NCBI GenBank assembly: GCA_017858735.1
Contig: JAFMBH010000011.1
Span: 1 to 63,743 of the forward strand
DNA: 63,743 nt
DNA from: Bacteroidota bacterium
GTDB lineage: Bacteria; Bacteroidota; Bacteroidia; Chitinophagales; Saprospiraceae
Direction of reading: 5' to 3'
This document shows positions 51,930 through 62,349 of this stretch, one piece after another. Below the pieces are notes generated by a model. The model saw only the letters and a program-made list of their open reading frames with translations, was not told where the DNA came from and made no database searches. A program made the position numbers and the translations under genes. Numbering within the stretch: position 1 is the first letter of the stretch; each line of letters opens with the position of its first letter.

Positions 51930-52553
51930 GTGGCTCGATTTTTAATTATCTGGACCTTGCTGAGTTGTTTACAGAGCAGTCATAAAGTATTGTTCGCGGG
52001 AAATATACCATTGGATGGTTTATATCCAGGGTTTGTGTTAACGCTGAATGGCTATCAACTTACGGGACAAATTGGTGACATCATGGAGATGAATGGAAAT
52101 CATACAGTCATTTTTATGAATGATTTTGGGTCGATATATAGTTATCACCCAAGGATGATTAGTGGTTTTTATTTGAAAACAGAAACAAATTCATTTTTTT
52201 ATGAAAGTAAGTACGATGGTAAGCACTGGTTGTATCTCCAGCTCTTATTTAGGGAAAAAGGTGTTTCCCTTTATCAGCTGCCGGTAGATAGAATCCAATG
52301 GATATATGATAAAGGAATGTCAAAACCTTTCTCCTATCCCGTTATAGAATATTTTCTGGATGTATCCAGCCTCGGTAATCCAATAAAATTGACACGGGCG
52401 ACTTACAGGAAAAAACTTATGCTGTTGTTTAAAAAAAGAAACCTTGATTTAGCGTCAAAAATAGGTAAGCCTGGCTATCGATTTCAAAATTTGCCTGAAA
52501 TAATCAGGCAATTCACACAGAGCTTACTTGATAAGGAAAAAATATTACTTTAA
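51930..52553 (+). CDS. Hypothetical exported protein
   Basis: I do not recognise it. It encodes 207 aa starting at GTG 51930; AAAGGA lies about 16 nt upstream, and no ATG occurs in frame before residue 53. The N-terminus looks like a signal peptide (FLIIWTLLSCLQSSHKVLFAG). The mature part is aromatic-rich, beta-like in its first half (LNGYQLTGQIGDIMEMNG) and basic and helical toward the end. Single gene, convergent with the MGH1-like gene with 8 nt between stops. Confidence 0.65.
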   Translation: MARFLIIWTLLSCLQSSHKVLFAGNIPLDGLYPGFVLTLNGYQLTGQIGDIMEMNGNHTVIFMNDFGSIYSYHPRMISGFYLKTETNSFFYESKYDGKHWLYLQLLFREKGVSLYQLPVDRIQWIYDKGMSKPFSYPVIEYFLDVSSLGNPIKLTRATYRKKLMLLFKKRNLDLASKIGKPGYRFQNLPEIIRQFTQSLLDKEKILL

Positions 52554-52561
52554 TATTTTCT

Positions 52562-53740
52562 TTACATGGGGTCTTCACTGGTTTCCTGGTAAAAGGTAGC
52601 ATCCGTTTGGGTAAAATGCGACAGAACAGCTACGGCAAAAGGGTTATTTCCCTTTCCAATGCCACAATTTTTAACGAGTTCTTTTTGGGGTAAATAGTGC
52701 AGATAATAACCATATTCTGAAACCAGAGCTATTGTATCATTTTTTATTTGTTCTGCCAAATCGATTAAATCAAATCGGGATAATCCTTGAAAAATCAGCC
52801 AGTTCATGAATAAAGACATAGCTCCCCGGCCGGGCTTTTCTACTTGCGTAACATCGGCATATAGAGAATTTGAGGCTAGTTTATAAAAGTCAGGTTTCTC
52901 AAAATTCAATCGCAAAGCACCCAACATGGCCTCTGCCTGCTCCTGAACAGGTATTCCAGCCAGTAGAGGAAGCAAGCCACCTATGGAACCCGAGAGCGGA
53001 AGTTCTTTAGTGATTAAATCATACCCTCGATAGATACCATATTCCTCGTCCCAAAGTTCTTCATTCATGCTGTAAAGCGCCAGTTCATTCCACTGAATTA
53101 TTTCGCTCACATTTTTCCTAATGAATTTTCCCATAGCTATTAAAGACTCATTGGACCAGCAGAGAAGCGTATTAACCACCGGATCTTTCATAGCCCATTC
53201 TTTTTCAGGCTGTTGGGATAAGGTCAGAAGATCTTTTTGTTTGTTGAACAACGCCGTTGAAATATCTTCGTCTGTCAAATGAGCTCTTTTTTTCCATGCG
53301 CTAAGGGATTCATCCCAGGCACATGACGTTGGCAGAAGGGATTCAATGGGGTGAAATATGGAAACAAGCCCATCTTCCTCAATATCTCTATGCTCATACC
53401 AATACAGGTGAGAATGAACCAATTTTTCAAAATATTTCTTAACGAGCTTCCGACTTGTTTTTTTATCCTCAATCTCTTGAACATACTGCCAGATGATGCC
53501 GGCATGAAGGGGAGCCTGGATAAAAGGCGTTTCAATATCCTTTATAAACAAGGGCATTCGCCCATCTTCCTGCTGACTTTCAAATAAGTTATCCAATATG
53601 TTTTCCGCATTTTCCAAAGGGAGTTTGGAGCCGCCAAGTAAAAAGAAATAGGGGGCGAAATAAGGCTCCGTTTTAAAAACAAGTAGCTGATCCTCTGTTA
53701 GTTCAATGGAAGATTGAAATAATTTGCCTGCTGCGTTCAT
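52562..53740 (-). CDS. MGH1-like (alpha/alpha)6-barrel protein, possibly inactive
   Basis: Protein of 392 aa resembling the mannosylglycerate hydrolase/GH63 toroid. QAPLHAGIIWQYV (75-87) matches the PPxHA strand, and HPIESLLPTSCAWDESL (130-146) the HPWESGxDNSPxWD block. In that block the position of the general-acid Asp appears to be Pro, and in the C-terminal YGYYLHYLPQ the usual catalytic Glu of the YEYY motif appears to be Leu. Fold assignment is moderately sure; loss of activity is inference from remembered motifs. No signal peptide. Divergent from a Gfo/Idh/MocA gene. Confidence 0.7.
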   Translation of the reverse strand: MNAAGKLFQSSIELTEDQLLVFKTEPYFAPYFFLLGGSKLPLENAENILDNLFESQQEDGRMPLFIKDIETPFIQAPLHAGIIWQYVQEIEDKKTSRKLVKKYFEKLVHSHLYWYEHRDIEEDGLVSIFHPIESLLPTSCAWDESLSAWKKRAHLTDEDISTALFNKQKDLLTLSQQPEKEWAMKDPVVNTLLCWSNESLIAMGKFIRKNVSEIIQWNELALYSMNEELWDEEYGIYRGYDLITKELPLSGSIGGLLPLLAGIPVQEQAEAMLGALRLNFEKPDFYKLASNSLYADVTQVEKPGRGAMSLFMNWLIFQGLSRFDLIDLAEQIKNDTIALVSEYGYYLHYLPQKELVKNCGIGKGNNPFAVAVLSHFTQTDATFYQETSEDPM

Positions 53741-53818
53741 AGATCTGTTTTCATCATAGTATCGTAAAAACTCAAAGATATTGATAATTTTTTTAATATA
53801 ATCAAACTATTTATATTT

Positions 53819-53826
53819 TATATTTG
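53819..53826 (+). promoter_or_regulatory. Promoter of the Gfo/Idh/MocA gene, -7 box TATATTTG
   Basis: Fits TAnnTTTG and would start transcription about 40 nt before the ATG at 53873. Confidence 0.5.
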
Positions 53827-53872
53827 CTAATTAGTTATTTTTATACTATTTAACGCTATCAAATTCAATGAT

Positions 53873-54868
53873 ATGGTTTCGATTCGCTGGGGGATTATAG
53901 CTCCGGGAAGGATAGCACATAAATTTGCTTCCGATTTTTCATTGATTCATAATCATTCTATAACCTCCGTTGCCAGTACTAACATTGAGCGGGCCAGGGC
54001 ATTTGCAGATAAATATAAGCTGTCCTCATTTTATGGAGACTACAGGGAGATGTTGACAAAGGAAAAGCTCGATGTAGTATATATCGCTTCACCTCATTCC
54101 TTTCATTTTGAGCAGGCAAAAATGTGTCTCGATTTGGGCATTTCTGTCCTTTGTGAAAAACCGGTAACCATTCATTCGGGACAGTTAAAACAGTTGTTAA
54201 CTCTTGCCGCCGAAAATGGATTATTCTTTATGGAGGCTCTTTGGACTGTTTTTCTTCCTACTTATACCCAGATTTTTGAAAAGATAAATAATGGCGATAT
54301 TGGATCCATTATTGGTGTAAAAGCTGACTTCGGGTTTCATATGCCTTTCGATCCGGAAAGCCGGCTTTTTAATCCTTCTTTAGGAGGAGGTAGTTTGTTG
54401 GATATTGGTATTTATCCGCTCTTATTAGCTACTTTATGCCTTGGGTATCCAAATGAAATTAAGGCGTTGGCCACATTGACTGAACTACAGGTTGATGATG
54501 AAATGATGGCTATCTTGAAATATAACAAGAGGGGCTTAGCGCAAATTCAATCTACTATACGTGCAAATACCAGAACAGAGGCCTTTATTTTCGGTGATAA
54601 TGGAAGTTTCTGGGTGCCTGGCAGATGGATAGATAGCCAAATATTTTATGTGTTAAAATCAGATGGGCAAGAAGAATTAGTTCATTCTCCCTGGGAGGGT
54701 TTTGGCTACCAATTCCAAATTTCAGCCGTTGAAAAATGCCTGGTTCAGGGTTTATCAGAATGCCCATTGGTTCCGCATTCCCTAAGCATTCAACTAATGA
54801 ATCAAATGGATGAAATTAGAAAGCAGACAGGGATTGTCTATCCCGAAGATGCATTCAATTACGAATAA
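53873..54868 (+). CDS. Gfo/Idh/MocA-family oxidoreductase
   Basis: NAD(P)-dependent dehydrogenase of 331 aa acting on sugars, inositols or related alcohols. Nucleotide-binding start RWGIIAPGRIAHKFA, the DVVYIASPHSFHFEQAK helix region and the signature CEKP (about 100) are present, followed by the beta-sheet domain with GGGSLLDIGIYPLLLA, containing the D-x-G-x-Y-x-x pattern typical of the dimeric dihydrodiol/glucose-fructose oxidoreductase branch. The substrate is unknown; the divergent MGH1-like gene may hint at carbohydrates. Confidence 0.92.
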   Translation: MVSIRWGIIAPGRIAHKFASDFSLIHNHSITSVASTNIERARAFADKYKLSSFYGDYREMLTKEKLDVVYIASPHSFHFEQAKMCLDLGISVLCEKPVTIHSGQLKQLLTLAAENGLFFMEALWTVFLPTYTQIFEKINNGDIGSIIGVKADFGFHMPFDPESRLFNPSLGGGSLLDIGIYPLLLATLCLGYPNEIKALATLTELQVDDEMMAILKYNKRGLAQIQSTIRANTRTEAFIFGDNGSFWVPGRWIDSQIFYVLKSDGQEELVHSPWEGFGYQFQISAVEKCLVQGLSECPLVPHSLSIQLMNQMDEIRKQTGIVYPEDAFNYE

Positions 54869-54882
54869 TTACCTTTGATTTT

Positions 54883-55926
54883 TTACCACAAATCGTTGGC
54901 TAATAGTATTTTATTATTTTGATTGCGAATTTCAAATGTTACAGCAGGCTTGCTCCAGTCTATGTGGAGAAGGCCAAAATTTAAACTGACAATTAATTTT
55001 CCAATGCGGTGTTTATTGGGTTCCTCCCTGTATTCCCCCCAGGTATGAGTCAGTCCGCTACTGGTTATTTCGGGCAGGTCGAGGGAATTAGTTTTTATTC
55101 TGCTGTATTCCGCAATGTGCCTGTCCCCACTTAAAACAATAGGATTCTTTGGCTTTGTTTCAGTCAACAAATCTAATAAGCGTTTTCTAGCCAGAGGAAA
55201 ATTAGCCCATTTTTCAAATCCTTGTTCCTCGGAAATTACCTGAATGCCATTGGCAATTATATGAACATCAGCTTCACTGTTGGTTAACTCCTTTTTTAAC
55301 CAGGCCCATTGCTCCTCCCCCAGAATATCACCTGTCTGATTTATTTCATACCTTTTTCCTTCCATTTTACTTGATTCCAAAGCGTCCCGAAAATATCTGG
55401 AGTCAACTAATAGTAGCTTTATTTTTTGTCCTTTTGGCCCAAAGATATAAGATTGATAAGCACCCTCGTGGTTAAAGACGGGTGCATCTCTCGGTACATC
55501 CAGAAAATCGAGCATTAATTTTTTGCTTTCCCGCTTGTAAGGATATTCCTTGCCCCCATCATTTACTCCGTAGTCATGGTCATCCCAAATACCCGTTATC
55601 TGGGTTTTTTTTCTAAACGCATGATAATCTTTTCCACTTTTTTGTTTCAGATATTTCTCATACAAGACGTTCATATCGTCACTGTCACCATAGATATTAT
55701 CTCCTGTCCAGATCCATAGATCGGGCTGATTTTGAGCAACGGCTTTCCAAATATCCTGGGGAAGATCCTGCCTGTCGCATGAACCAAAAGCTATGGTTGT
55801 AATAGCTCGTTTAGTGTTCCATTTTTGTCCTTCATAAAGCGCCTCCTTCTCTGAAGTAGCTTTTTTTGCCATTTGGCAGCCTGAAAGAAACACAAAAGTA
55901 AACAGTAAGAAATTCAGCGTTTTCAT
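54883..55926 (-). CDS. PhoD-like alkaline phosphatase/phosphodiesterase, lipoprotein
   Basis: Calcineurin-like metallophosphoesterase of the alkaline phosphatase D family, 347 aa, without the N-terminal PhoD domain. Lipobox FLSGC (Cys17). Metal-ligand motifs: FGSCDRQ, WTGDNIYGD, GIWDDHDYGVND, and LSGDRHIAEY. Outer-membrane or periplasmic phosphate-ester hydrolase; the exact substrate is unknown. Convergent with the oxidoreductase with 14 nt between stops. Confidence 0.92.
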   Translation of the reverse strand: MKTLNFLLFTFVFLSGCQMAKKATSEKEALYEGQKWNTKRAITTIAFGSCDRQDLPQDIWKAVAQNQPDLWIWTGDNIYGDSDDMNVLYEKYLKQKSGKDYHAFRKKTQITGIWDDHDYGVNDGGKEYPYKRESKKLMLDFLDVPRDAPVFNHEGAYQSYIFGPKGQKIKLLLVDSRYFRDALESSKMEGKRYEINQTGDILGEEQWAWLKKELTNSEADVHIIANGIQVISEEQGFEKWANFPLARKRLLDLLTETKPKNPIVLSGDRHIAEYSRIKTNSLDLPEITSSGLTHTWGEYREEPNKHRIGKLIVSLNFGLLHIDWSKPAVTFEIRNQNNKILLANDLW

Positions 55927-56329
55927 GTCTTAATATTTTTCCAAAGATAGCATTAAATGTAGTCAAAGATTGGAATTTTACCCTAAATTCGGATTTTATT
56001 CTATTTTTTTAAGACAAAATTTAAATTGTTTTAATGGTAAATATTACTATTATAATTACGATAAATATATTTATTTAAAAATATAATACTGATTTTTGGG
56101 AGGAGCTAAGACGCAGGAGGACTGTTTTTTTGAAATGCTTTAGGTTAGCCTTCGTAAAATTGTATGTAAAGACAGGCTGATAGAGCTTATCTAAAAAGGA
56201 ATTTAAGTTGCATAGAACTTTTAAAAAAGGTAAATTTACAATCAATTTTGCCCTTTCTTTTATATACCAAATTTTTAAAAAAACTTAATTAATCCTTTCA
56301 CCTCATCAGGGAGCGGGCTTATTATAATT
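55927..56329. other. 403-nt AT-rich gap upstream of gltB
   Basis: I see no gene. The left half is very AT-rich. Two ribosome-site-like runs (GGAGGAG at 56099 and CAGGAGGAC at 56115) are not followed by a normal gene; the frame there closes after about 12 codons. A weak stem pairs 56145-56151 with 56174-56180. No clean TAnnTTTG box stands out for gltB. A regulatory leader is possible but unproved. Confidence 0.5.
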
Positions 56330-59300
56330 ATGGAAAATAGCAAAATTAAACCTATCATTTCGAAAGGGCTTTACACGCCGCAATTGGAAAGTGATGCCTG
56401 TGGTACTGGACTTATCGCCAATCTCAAAGGAAATAAGTCTCACGAATTAATAGACCAAGCCTTACAAATGCTTGAAAACATGGAACATCGGGGCGCTTGT
56501 GGTTGTGAACCAAATACAGGCGATGGTGCGGGCATTTTAATACAAATCCCTCATTTGTTTTTCCAGCATAAGGTTAAGGAACTTGGTTTTAACCTACCCG
56601 ACGCAGGGCAATATGGGGTTGGAATGATCTTTTTTCCGATGGATCGTGTGTTGAGGGATCAATGCCGCGTTCTTTTAAATGATTATATCGATGAATGTGA
56701 TTTTGAATTAATAGGTTATCGGGACGTACCAACCCATAATGAATCGCTCGGTGCCTCTGCTTTAATGGTGGAACCTAAGATTGAACAGGTATTTGTAAAA
56801 CCTAAATCTCTATTGGACAAAAAGTCTTTGGAGAGAAAGTTATATATACTAAGAAAATTTGCCACCCACAATATTTATCATACTTACCCCCAGGCTAAAG
56901 ATCATTTTTATGTTCTTTCTTTTTCTTATAAAACCATTATCTATAAAGGTCAGTTAACTACCTATCAGTTAAAACCTTACTTTCTCGATTTGCAGGACGA
57001 GCTTTGCACCTCGGCCATTGCTCTTATTCACTCCAGATTTTCCACCAACACCGTGCCTAAATGGAAATTGGCACAGCCTTTTCGGTATATAGCGCATAAT
57101 GGAGAAATTAATACCATAACAGGTAATATAAACTGGTGGAGATCAAAGGAAAAGGAACTTGTTGCCGCTATTTTTACACCAGAAGAACTGGAAAAACTTA
57201 AACCTATTTGTGGGGAAAGCTTATCTGATTCCGGAAATTTTGATAATGTTTTAGAGTATATTGTCCTTTCAGGATTCTCCCTGCCACACGCTTTGATGAT
57301 GATGATTCCTGAAGCCTGGGAAGAAGCAGATAGAATGAAGGACGAAAAAAGAGCGTTTTATGAGTATCACAGAACACTCTCTGAACCTTGGGATGGTCCT
57401 GCCTCTATCTGTTTTACTGACGGTATCGTAGTGGGTGCAACCCTCGATCGAAATGGTTTACGCCCCTCCAGATACTGTTTGCTGGATGATAGCACGCTCA
57501 TCGTTGCTTCGGAAGCGGGTGCCCTGCCTGTTGATCAAAGTAAAGTGGTGTTAAAAGGCAGATTGCAACCTGGAAAAATGCTTATCGCTGATTTAGATGA
57601 ACACAGAGTCGTTGGCGATGAAGAATTGAAAAGGATAATATGTGAGCGTTTTCCTTATCGTCAGTGGTTAAATGACCATAAAATTAATCTGAAGGACCTC
57701 CCCCTCACTTCTTCCGTGTCTTATCAACAGGACGAGAAGACTTTATTGAGAAATCAACACCTGCATGGGTATTCAAAGGAAGACATCAGTGTTCTTATGT
57801 TACCCATGATGGTTGACGGGCAGGAGCCTCTCGGTTCTATGGGCATTGATACTCCTCTGGCCGTGCTTTCGCACCATTCTCAGCATTTGTCAAACTATTT
57901 TAAACAATTATTTGCTCAGGTAACCAATCCGCCAATCGACCCAATAAGGGAAAGGTCGGTGATGTCCATTTTTGCTATGTTGGGCGGTGCACCAAATCAC
58001 ATGAATCTGACGCCGGAAAGGGCCAATTTTATACATTTGGAAAGCCCTATTCTGTCGAATGCCGAGCTAACTAAAATAAGAGATATTTCTGTGGGGCCAT
58101 TTAAATCGGGCGTAGTCAATCTTGTTTTTAAAGCGGACGGACAAGCGGGACGATTAAAAGCGGCCATAGACCATATTTGTGCCGTGGCGGAAGATATGGT
58201 AAGAAACGGATTTACAATTCTGATTTTATCCGATAGAAATGCCGATGCTTTTCAAGCGCCTATTCCTTCCTTATTAGCCGTAGGTGCTATTCATCATCAT
58301 TTGGTTAAAGAGGGCTTAAGAGGTTCGACTTCCCTGGTGTTAGAAGTTGGAGATACGCGCGAGGTTCATCATTTTGCCACGCTGCTGGGCTACGGAGCTT
58401 CCGCTATAAATCCTTATTTATCATTTGCCACCATTGCTGATTTATTAAATAGAGGGAGAGTTAAAGTGGATATGTCCCTGGAAAAGGCGATATACACTTT
58501 TAAAAAGTCAATTGATAAGGGTATCTTGAAAATAATGTCTAAAATTGGGATTTCTACGCTTCAATCTTATCAGGGGGCTCAAATATTTGAAGCATTGGGT
58601 TTAGCTACAGAGGTGGTCGACAAATGTTTTAAAGGGACTATCTCCAGGATCGAAGGCATTGGTTTTGATGGTATTGCGCAGGAAATTCTGGAGCGCCAAC
58701 ACAGAGCTTATCCTACTCAGGGTGGACATGATTCGCAATTAGACGTAGGTGGCATTTATCAGTGGAAAGTGAAAGGGGAAGCTCACCTTTTTAATCCGCA
58801 ATCTATCCATTATTTGCAAATTGCTGCCAGGAATAATGATCAGGCAGCCTACAATAAATACGCAGAAGTAATCAATGAACAAAGTGTTCAAGCGTTAACT
58901 TTAAGAGGATTACTCACTTTTCGACGAGGTACGCCTATACCTATAGAAGAGGTTGAACCTGTAGAAAATATTCTAAAAAGATTCGCAACCGGTGCCATGT
59001 CTTTTGGTTCCATTTCCCATGAGGCGCACGCAACGCTCGCTATTGCGATGAATAGGATAGGGGGTAAAAGTAATTCCGGCGAAGGCGGTGAGGATGAAAT
59101 CCGCTTTAAACCAAAAGAAAATGGCGATTGGGAACGCTCTGCTATAAAACAAGTGGCGTCGGGTCGCTTTGGTGTGACGAGTTATTATTTGGCAAATGCC
59201 GATGAATTACAAATTAAAATGGCTCAAGGGGCTAAACCCGGAGAGGGGGGACAGCTGCCTGGTCATAAAGTGGATGACTGGATCGGTAGAGTCAGGCATT

Positions 59301-60880
59301 CTACCCCTGGTGTTGGCCTTATTTCCCCTCCTCCTCATCATGATATTTATTCTATTGAAGATTTAGCTCAATTAATTTTTGATTTGAAAAATGCTAATCC
59401 CTCCGCAAGAATTAATGTCAAACTAGTGTCAAAAGCTGGCGTAGGTATTATTGCTTCAGGTGTTGCTAAAGCGCATGCCGATGCCATTCTCATTTCAGGG
59501 CATGACGGTGGAACAGGTGCTTCGCCGCTCACTTCTGTTAGGCATGCCGGACTTCCCTGGGAACTTGGACTCGCCGAATCCCACCAGACTTTAGTGAAAA
59601 ATAAACTGAGAGATAGGGTGGTGCTGCAAACCGATGGTCAGTTAAGGACAGGTAGGGATATTGTTATGGCCACGCTCTTAGGTGCGGAAGAGTGGGGAGT
59701 CGCTACGGCTGCTTTAGTGGTGGAAGGTTGTATTTTAATGCGGAAATGTCACGTAAATACCTGCCCCGTTGGTATCGCTACCCAAGATCCGGAACTCAGA
59801 AGCAGATTTACAGGAAAACCAGAACATGTTATTCAGTTTTTTCACTTCCTGGCCAATGATGTTCGCCAGATTATGGCAGAACTCGGATTCAGATCTATCA
59901 ATGAAATGGTAGGAAAAGTTGAAATGCTGAAATTGAAGAAGGATATTCAACACTGGAAATATAAACACCTCGATCTTAGTCCTATTCTATATAAAGAACC
60001 TGCTGATGAATCGGTTGGTCAGTACAAAATAGTTCAACAGGATCATGGTATGGCAAATGTGCTGGATCATGCCTTAATAAAGACAGCTTTACCTGCTTTG
60101 GAAAATGTTCAAAAGGTACAGGCCAATTTCAACATTAGGAATATAGATAGGGCAACAGGGACTATGCTTTCCTACGAAATTTCTAAACGATTTAAATCAG
60201 AAGGTTTGCCTGAAGGTACTATTCAATATACATTTAATGGTTCGGCCGGTCAAAGTTTCGGTGCTTTTGGAGCAAAAGGTATTCACTTTAGACTGGAAGG
60301 GGAAGCTAATGATTATTTTGGAAAGGGCCTGTCAGGGGGGCGATTAATCGTTGTGCCTGATAAAGAGGCTACCTTCATTGCCCGCGATAATATTATTATT
60401 GGCAACGTAGCATTTTATGGCGCTACTTCCGGAGAAGCGTATATAAATGGTTGTGCCGGGGAACGTTTTGGGGTTAGAAATTCAGGGGTCACTGCCGTGG
60501 TAGAGGGAATTGGTGACCATGGTTGCGAATATATGACAGGGGGCGTAGTCGTTGTGCTGGGTGAAACGGGTGAGAACTTTGCCGCCGGTATGAGTGGTGG
60601 TGTCGCTTACGTTTACGATAAGGATAATACTTTTTCTCCCCGATTGAATAGGGAAATGGTGGAGCTGGAGGTGCTGGAAAATGATGATCTCGATATCCTA
60701 AAACAACTGGTTCTTAATCATTATTTTTATACCAAATCTCCATTTGCAGGGGTGCTCCTGGATCATTGGTCAACAGAAATGCTTCATTTTAAGAAGGTTA
60801 TGCCTGCTGATTATAAAAAAGTATTGGCGAATCGGAATAAAAAATTACAATTGTTAGTTACTTCGGTGAATGCCGGATAA
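56330..60880 (+). CDS. gltB: Glutamate synthase large subunit
   Basis: Converts glutamine and 2-oxoglutarate to two glutamates; 1516 aa. N-terminal class II amidotransferase domain with the catalytic cysteine predicted at Cys24 (SDACGTGLIANLKG), so a 23-residue propeptide is probably removed. Central domain to about 800, then the FMN/synthase domain with GEGGEDEIRFKP, PGEGGQLPG, HDGGTGASPL and the Fe-S cluster cysteines in CILMRKCHVNTCPVG, and the C-terminal beta-helix with GXGXG-type repeats (GATSGEAYINGCAGERFGVRN). Full length. gltD follows 24 nt downstream. Confidence 0.97.
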   Translation: MENSKIKPIISKGLYTPQLESDACGTGLIANLKGNKSHELIDQALQMLENMEHRGACGCEPNTGDGAGILIQIPHLFFQHKVKELGFNLPDAGQYGVGMIFFPMDRVLRDQCRVLLNDYIDECDFELIGYRDVPTHNESLGASALMVEPKIEQVFVKPKSLLDKKSLERKLYILRKFATHNIYHTYPQAKDHFYVLSFSYKTIIYKGQLTTYQLKPYFLDLQDELCTSAIALIHSRFSTNTVPKWKLAQPFRYIAHNGEINTITGNINWWRSKEKELVAAIFTPEELEKLKPICGESLSDSGNFDNVLEYIVLSGFSLPHALMMMIPEAWEEADRMKDEKRAFYEYHRTLSEPWDGPASICFTDGIVVGATLDRNGLRPSRYCLLDDSTLIVASEAGALPVDQSKVVLKGRLQPGKMLIADLDEHRVVGDEELKRIICERFPYRQWLNDHKINLKDLPLTSSVSYQQDEKTLLRNQHLHGYSKEDISVLMLPMMVDGQEPLGSMGIDTPLAVLSHHSQHLSNYFKQLFAQVTNPPIDPIRERSVMSIFAMLGGAPNHMNLTPERANFIHLESPILSNAELTKIRDISVGPFKSGVVNLVFKADGQAGRLKAAIDHICAVAEDMVRNGFTILILSDRNADAFQAPIPSLLAVGAIHHHLVKEGLRGSTSLVLEVGDTREVHHFATLLGYGASAINPYLSFATIADLLNRGRVKVDMSLEKAIYTFKKSIDKGILKIMSKIGISTLQSYQGAQIFEALGLATEVVDKCFKGTISRIEGIGFDGIAQEILERQHRAYPTQGGHDSQLDVGGIYQWKVKGEAHLFNPQSIHYLQIAARNNDQAAYNKYAEVINEQSVQALTLRGLLTFRRGTPIPIEEVEPVENILKRFATGAMSFGSISHEAHATLAIAMNRIGGKSNSGEGGEDEIRFKPKENGDWERSAIKQVASGRFGVTSYYLANADELQIKMAQGAKPGEGGQLPGHKVDDWIGRVRHSTPGVGLISPPPHHDIYSIEDLAQLIFDLKNANPSARINVKLVSKAGVGIIASGVAKAHADAILISGHDGGTGASPLTSVRHAGLPWELGLAESHQTLVKNKLRDRVVLQTDGQLRTGRDIVMATLLGAEEWGVATAALVVEGCILMRKCHVNTCPVGIATQDPELRSRFTGKPEHVIQFFHFLANDVRQIMAELGFRSINEMVGKVEMLKLKKDIQHWKYKHLDLSPILYKEPADESVGQYKIVQQDHGMANVLDHALIKTALPALENVQKVQANFNIRNIDRATGTMLSYEISKRFKSEGLPEGTIQYTFNGSAGQSFGAFGAKGIHFRLEGEANDYFGKGLSGGRLIVVPDKEATFIARDNIIIGNVAFYGATSGEAYINGCAGERFGVRNSGVTAVVEGIGDHGCEYMTGGVVVVLGETGENFAAGMSGGVAYVYDKDNTFSPRLNREMVELEVLENDDLDILKQLVLNHYFYTKSPFAGVLLDHWSTEMLHFKKVMPADYKKVLANRNKKLQLLVTSVNAG

Positions 60881-60904
60881 TCAAACTTCTATAAAGATAA
60901 GGTT

Positions 60905-62332
60905 ATGGCAGATCCTAAAGGATTTTTAACATTTAAAAGAGAACTTCCTTCTTCCAGGGAGGTCAACGTTCGTTTATCAGATTATAAGGAGATTTATGAC
61001 GAGTTTCCTGTAGAAAAAACGAAACAACAAGCTGCCCGATGTATGGATTGTGGTGTTCCGTTTTGCCACTCGGGCTGTCCTTTGGGAAATGTAATTCCTG
61101 AATTTAATGACGCTGTTTATAGGGAAGAATGGCAAGAGGCATTCCAGATTCTATCGGAAACCAATAATTTCCCTGAATTTACAGGGCGTATTTGTCCGGC
61201 TCCTTGCGAAGCGGCGTGTGTCCTTGGTATAAATCAACCCGCCGTTGCTATCGAGCATATTGAAAAAACCATCGTCGAGATGGCTTTCGAAAAGGGATTT
61301 CTCAGACCTAAAGCACCAACCTTCAGAACAGGTAAAAAAGTAGCCGTTATTGGTTCTGGTCCCGCTGGTCTTTCCGCTGCCGCAGAGTTAAATAAATATG
61401 GTCATAGTGTCACTGTTTTTGAACGTAAAGATCGTATTGGAGGTCTGCTTCGATATGGTATCCCCGATTTTAAACTTGAAAAATGGGTGCTTGAACGCCG
61501 TATCGGCCTGATGGAAGCTGAAGGTATTCGCTTCAAAACAAATGTAAATGTTGGGGTTGATTTGTCGGTGGATCAGTTGAAAAACGATTTTGATGCCATC
61601 GTATTAACAGGTGGTTCTACCATTCCAAGAGATCTTCCCATTCCTGGTAGAGAAGGAAAAGGAGTTTATCCGGCAATGCAGTTTCTAGAGCAAAATAATA
61701 GACGAGTCGCTGGTGATTTTATTCCTGAAGTAGAATCCATTCGGGCAACTGGTAAACACGTAGTCGTTATTGGCGGTGGTGATACTGGTGCCGATTGTGT
61801 GGGTACCTCTAATAGACATAAGGCCAAATCAGTAACCCAATTGGAGGTTTTAGTGAAACCTTCCTTAAGCAGAACGCCTGATTCATGGCCAAACTGGCCT
61901 CTCATTTTAAGAACAAGTTCTTCCCATGAAGAAGGTTGCGATAGGGAATGGTCTGTGCTTACTGAATCATTTGAAGTGAACGAGAAAGGTGAGGTTTCGG
62001 CAATCCATCTTATTGATGTGGAATGGGCTTTTATTCCCGCTGAAAACAGATATGGATTTTCAAAAAAAGCAGGTACTGAAAGAATAATTCCCTGTGATCT
62101 TGCCTTGCTTGCCATTGGCTTCGTCCACCCTCAACACGATGGTTTATTACAACAATTAGGGGTCGCTCTCGATGAAAGAGGTAATGTTAAGGCTTCAAAC
62201 TTTAAAACATCTGTAGATGGCGTTTTTGCCGCCGGTGATGTTCGCCGTGGACAATCTTTAGTTGTTTGGGCTATTGCAGAAGGAAGGGATGCTGCAAAGG
62301 AAGTACATGTATTTCTTGACAGTGAATCTTAA
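60905..62332 (+). CDS. gltD: Glutamate synthase small subunit
   Basis: FAD/NADPH and Fe-S subunit feeding electrons to GltB, 475 aa. Fe-S cysteines in [17 protein letters not shown] and [14 protein letters not shown] (N-terminal 150 aa), FAD loop [31 protein letters not shown], and NADPH loop [13 protein letters not shown], ending with [22 protein letters not shown] read in two overlapping parts. Normal length and order after gltB. Confidence 0.96.
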   Translation: MADPKGFLTFKRELPSSREVNVRLSDYKEIYDEFPVEKTKQQAARCMDCGVPFCHSGCPLGNVIPEFNDAVYREEWQEAFQILSETNNFPEFTGRICPAPCEAACVLGINQPAVAIEHIEKTIVEMAFEKGFLRPKAPTFRTGKKVAVIGSGPAGLSAAAELNKYGHSVTVFERKDRIGGLLRYGIPDFKLEKWVLERRIGLMEAEGIRFKTNVNVGVDLSVDQLKNDFDAIVLTGGSTIPRDLPIPGREGKGVYPAMQFLEQNNRRVAGDFIPEVESIRATGKHVVVIGGGDTGADCVGTSNRHKAKSVTQLEVLVKPSLSRTPDSWPNWPLILRTSSSHEEGCDREWSVLTESFEVNEKGEVSAIHLIDVEWAFIPAENRYGFSKKAGTERIIPCDLALLAIGFVHPQHDGLLQQLGVALDERGNVKASNFKTSVDGVFAAGDVRRGQSLVVWAIAEGRDAAKEVHVFLDSES

Positions 62333-62349
62333 TTTGTTTAGCATACTAT

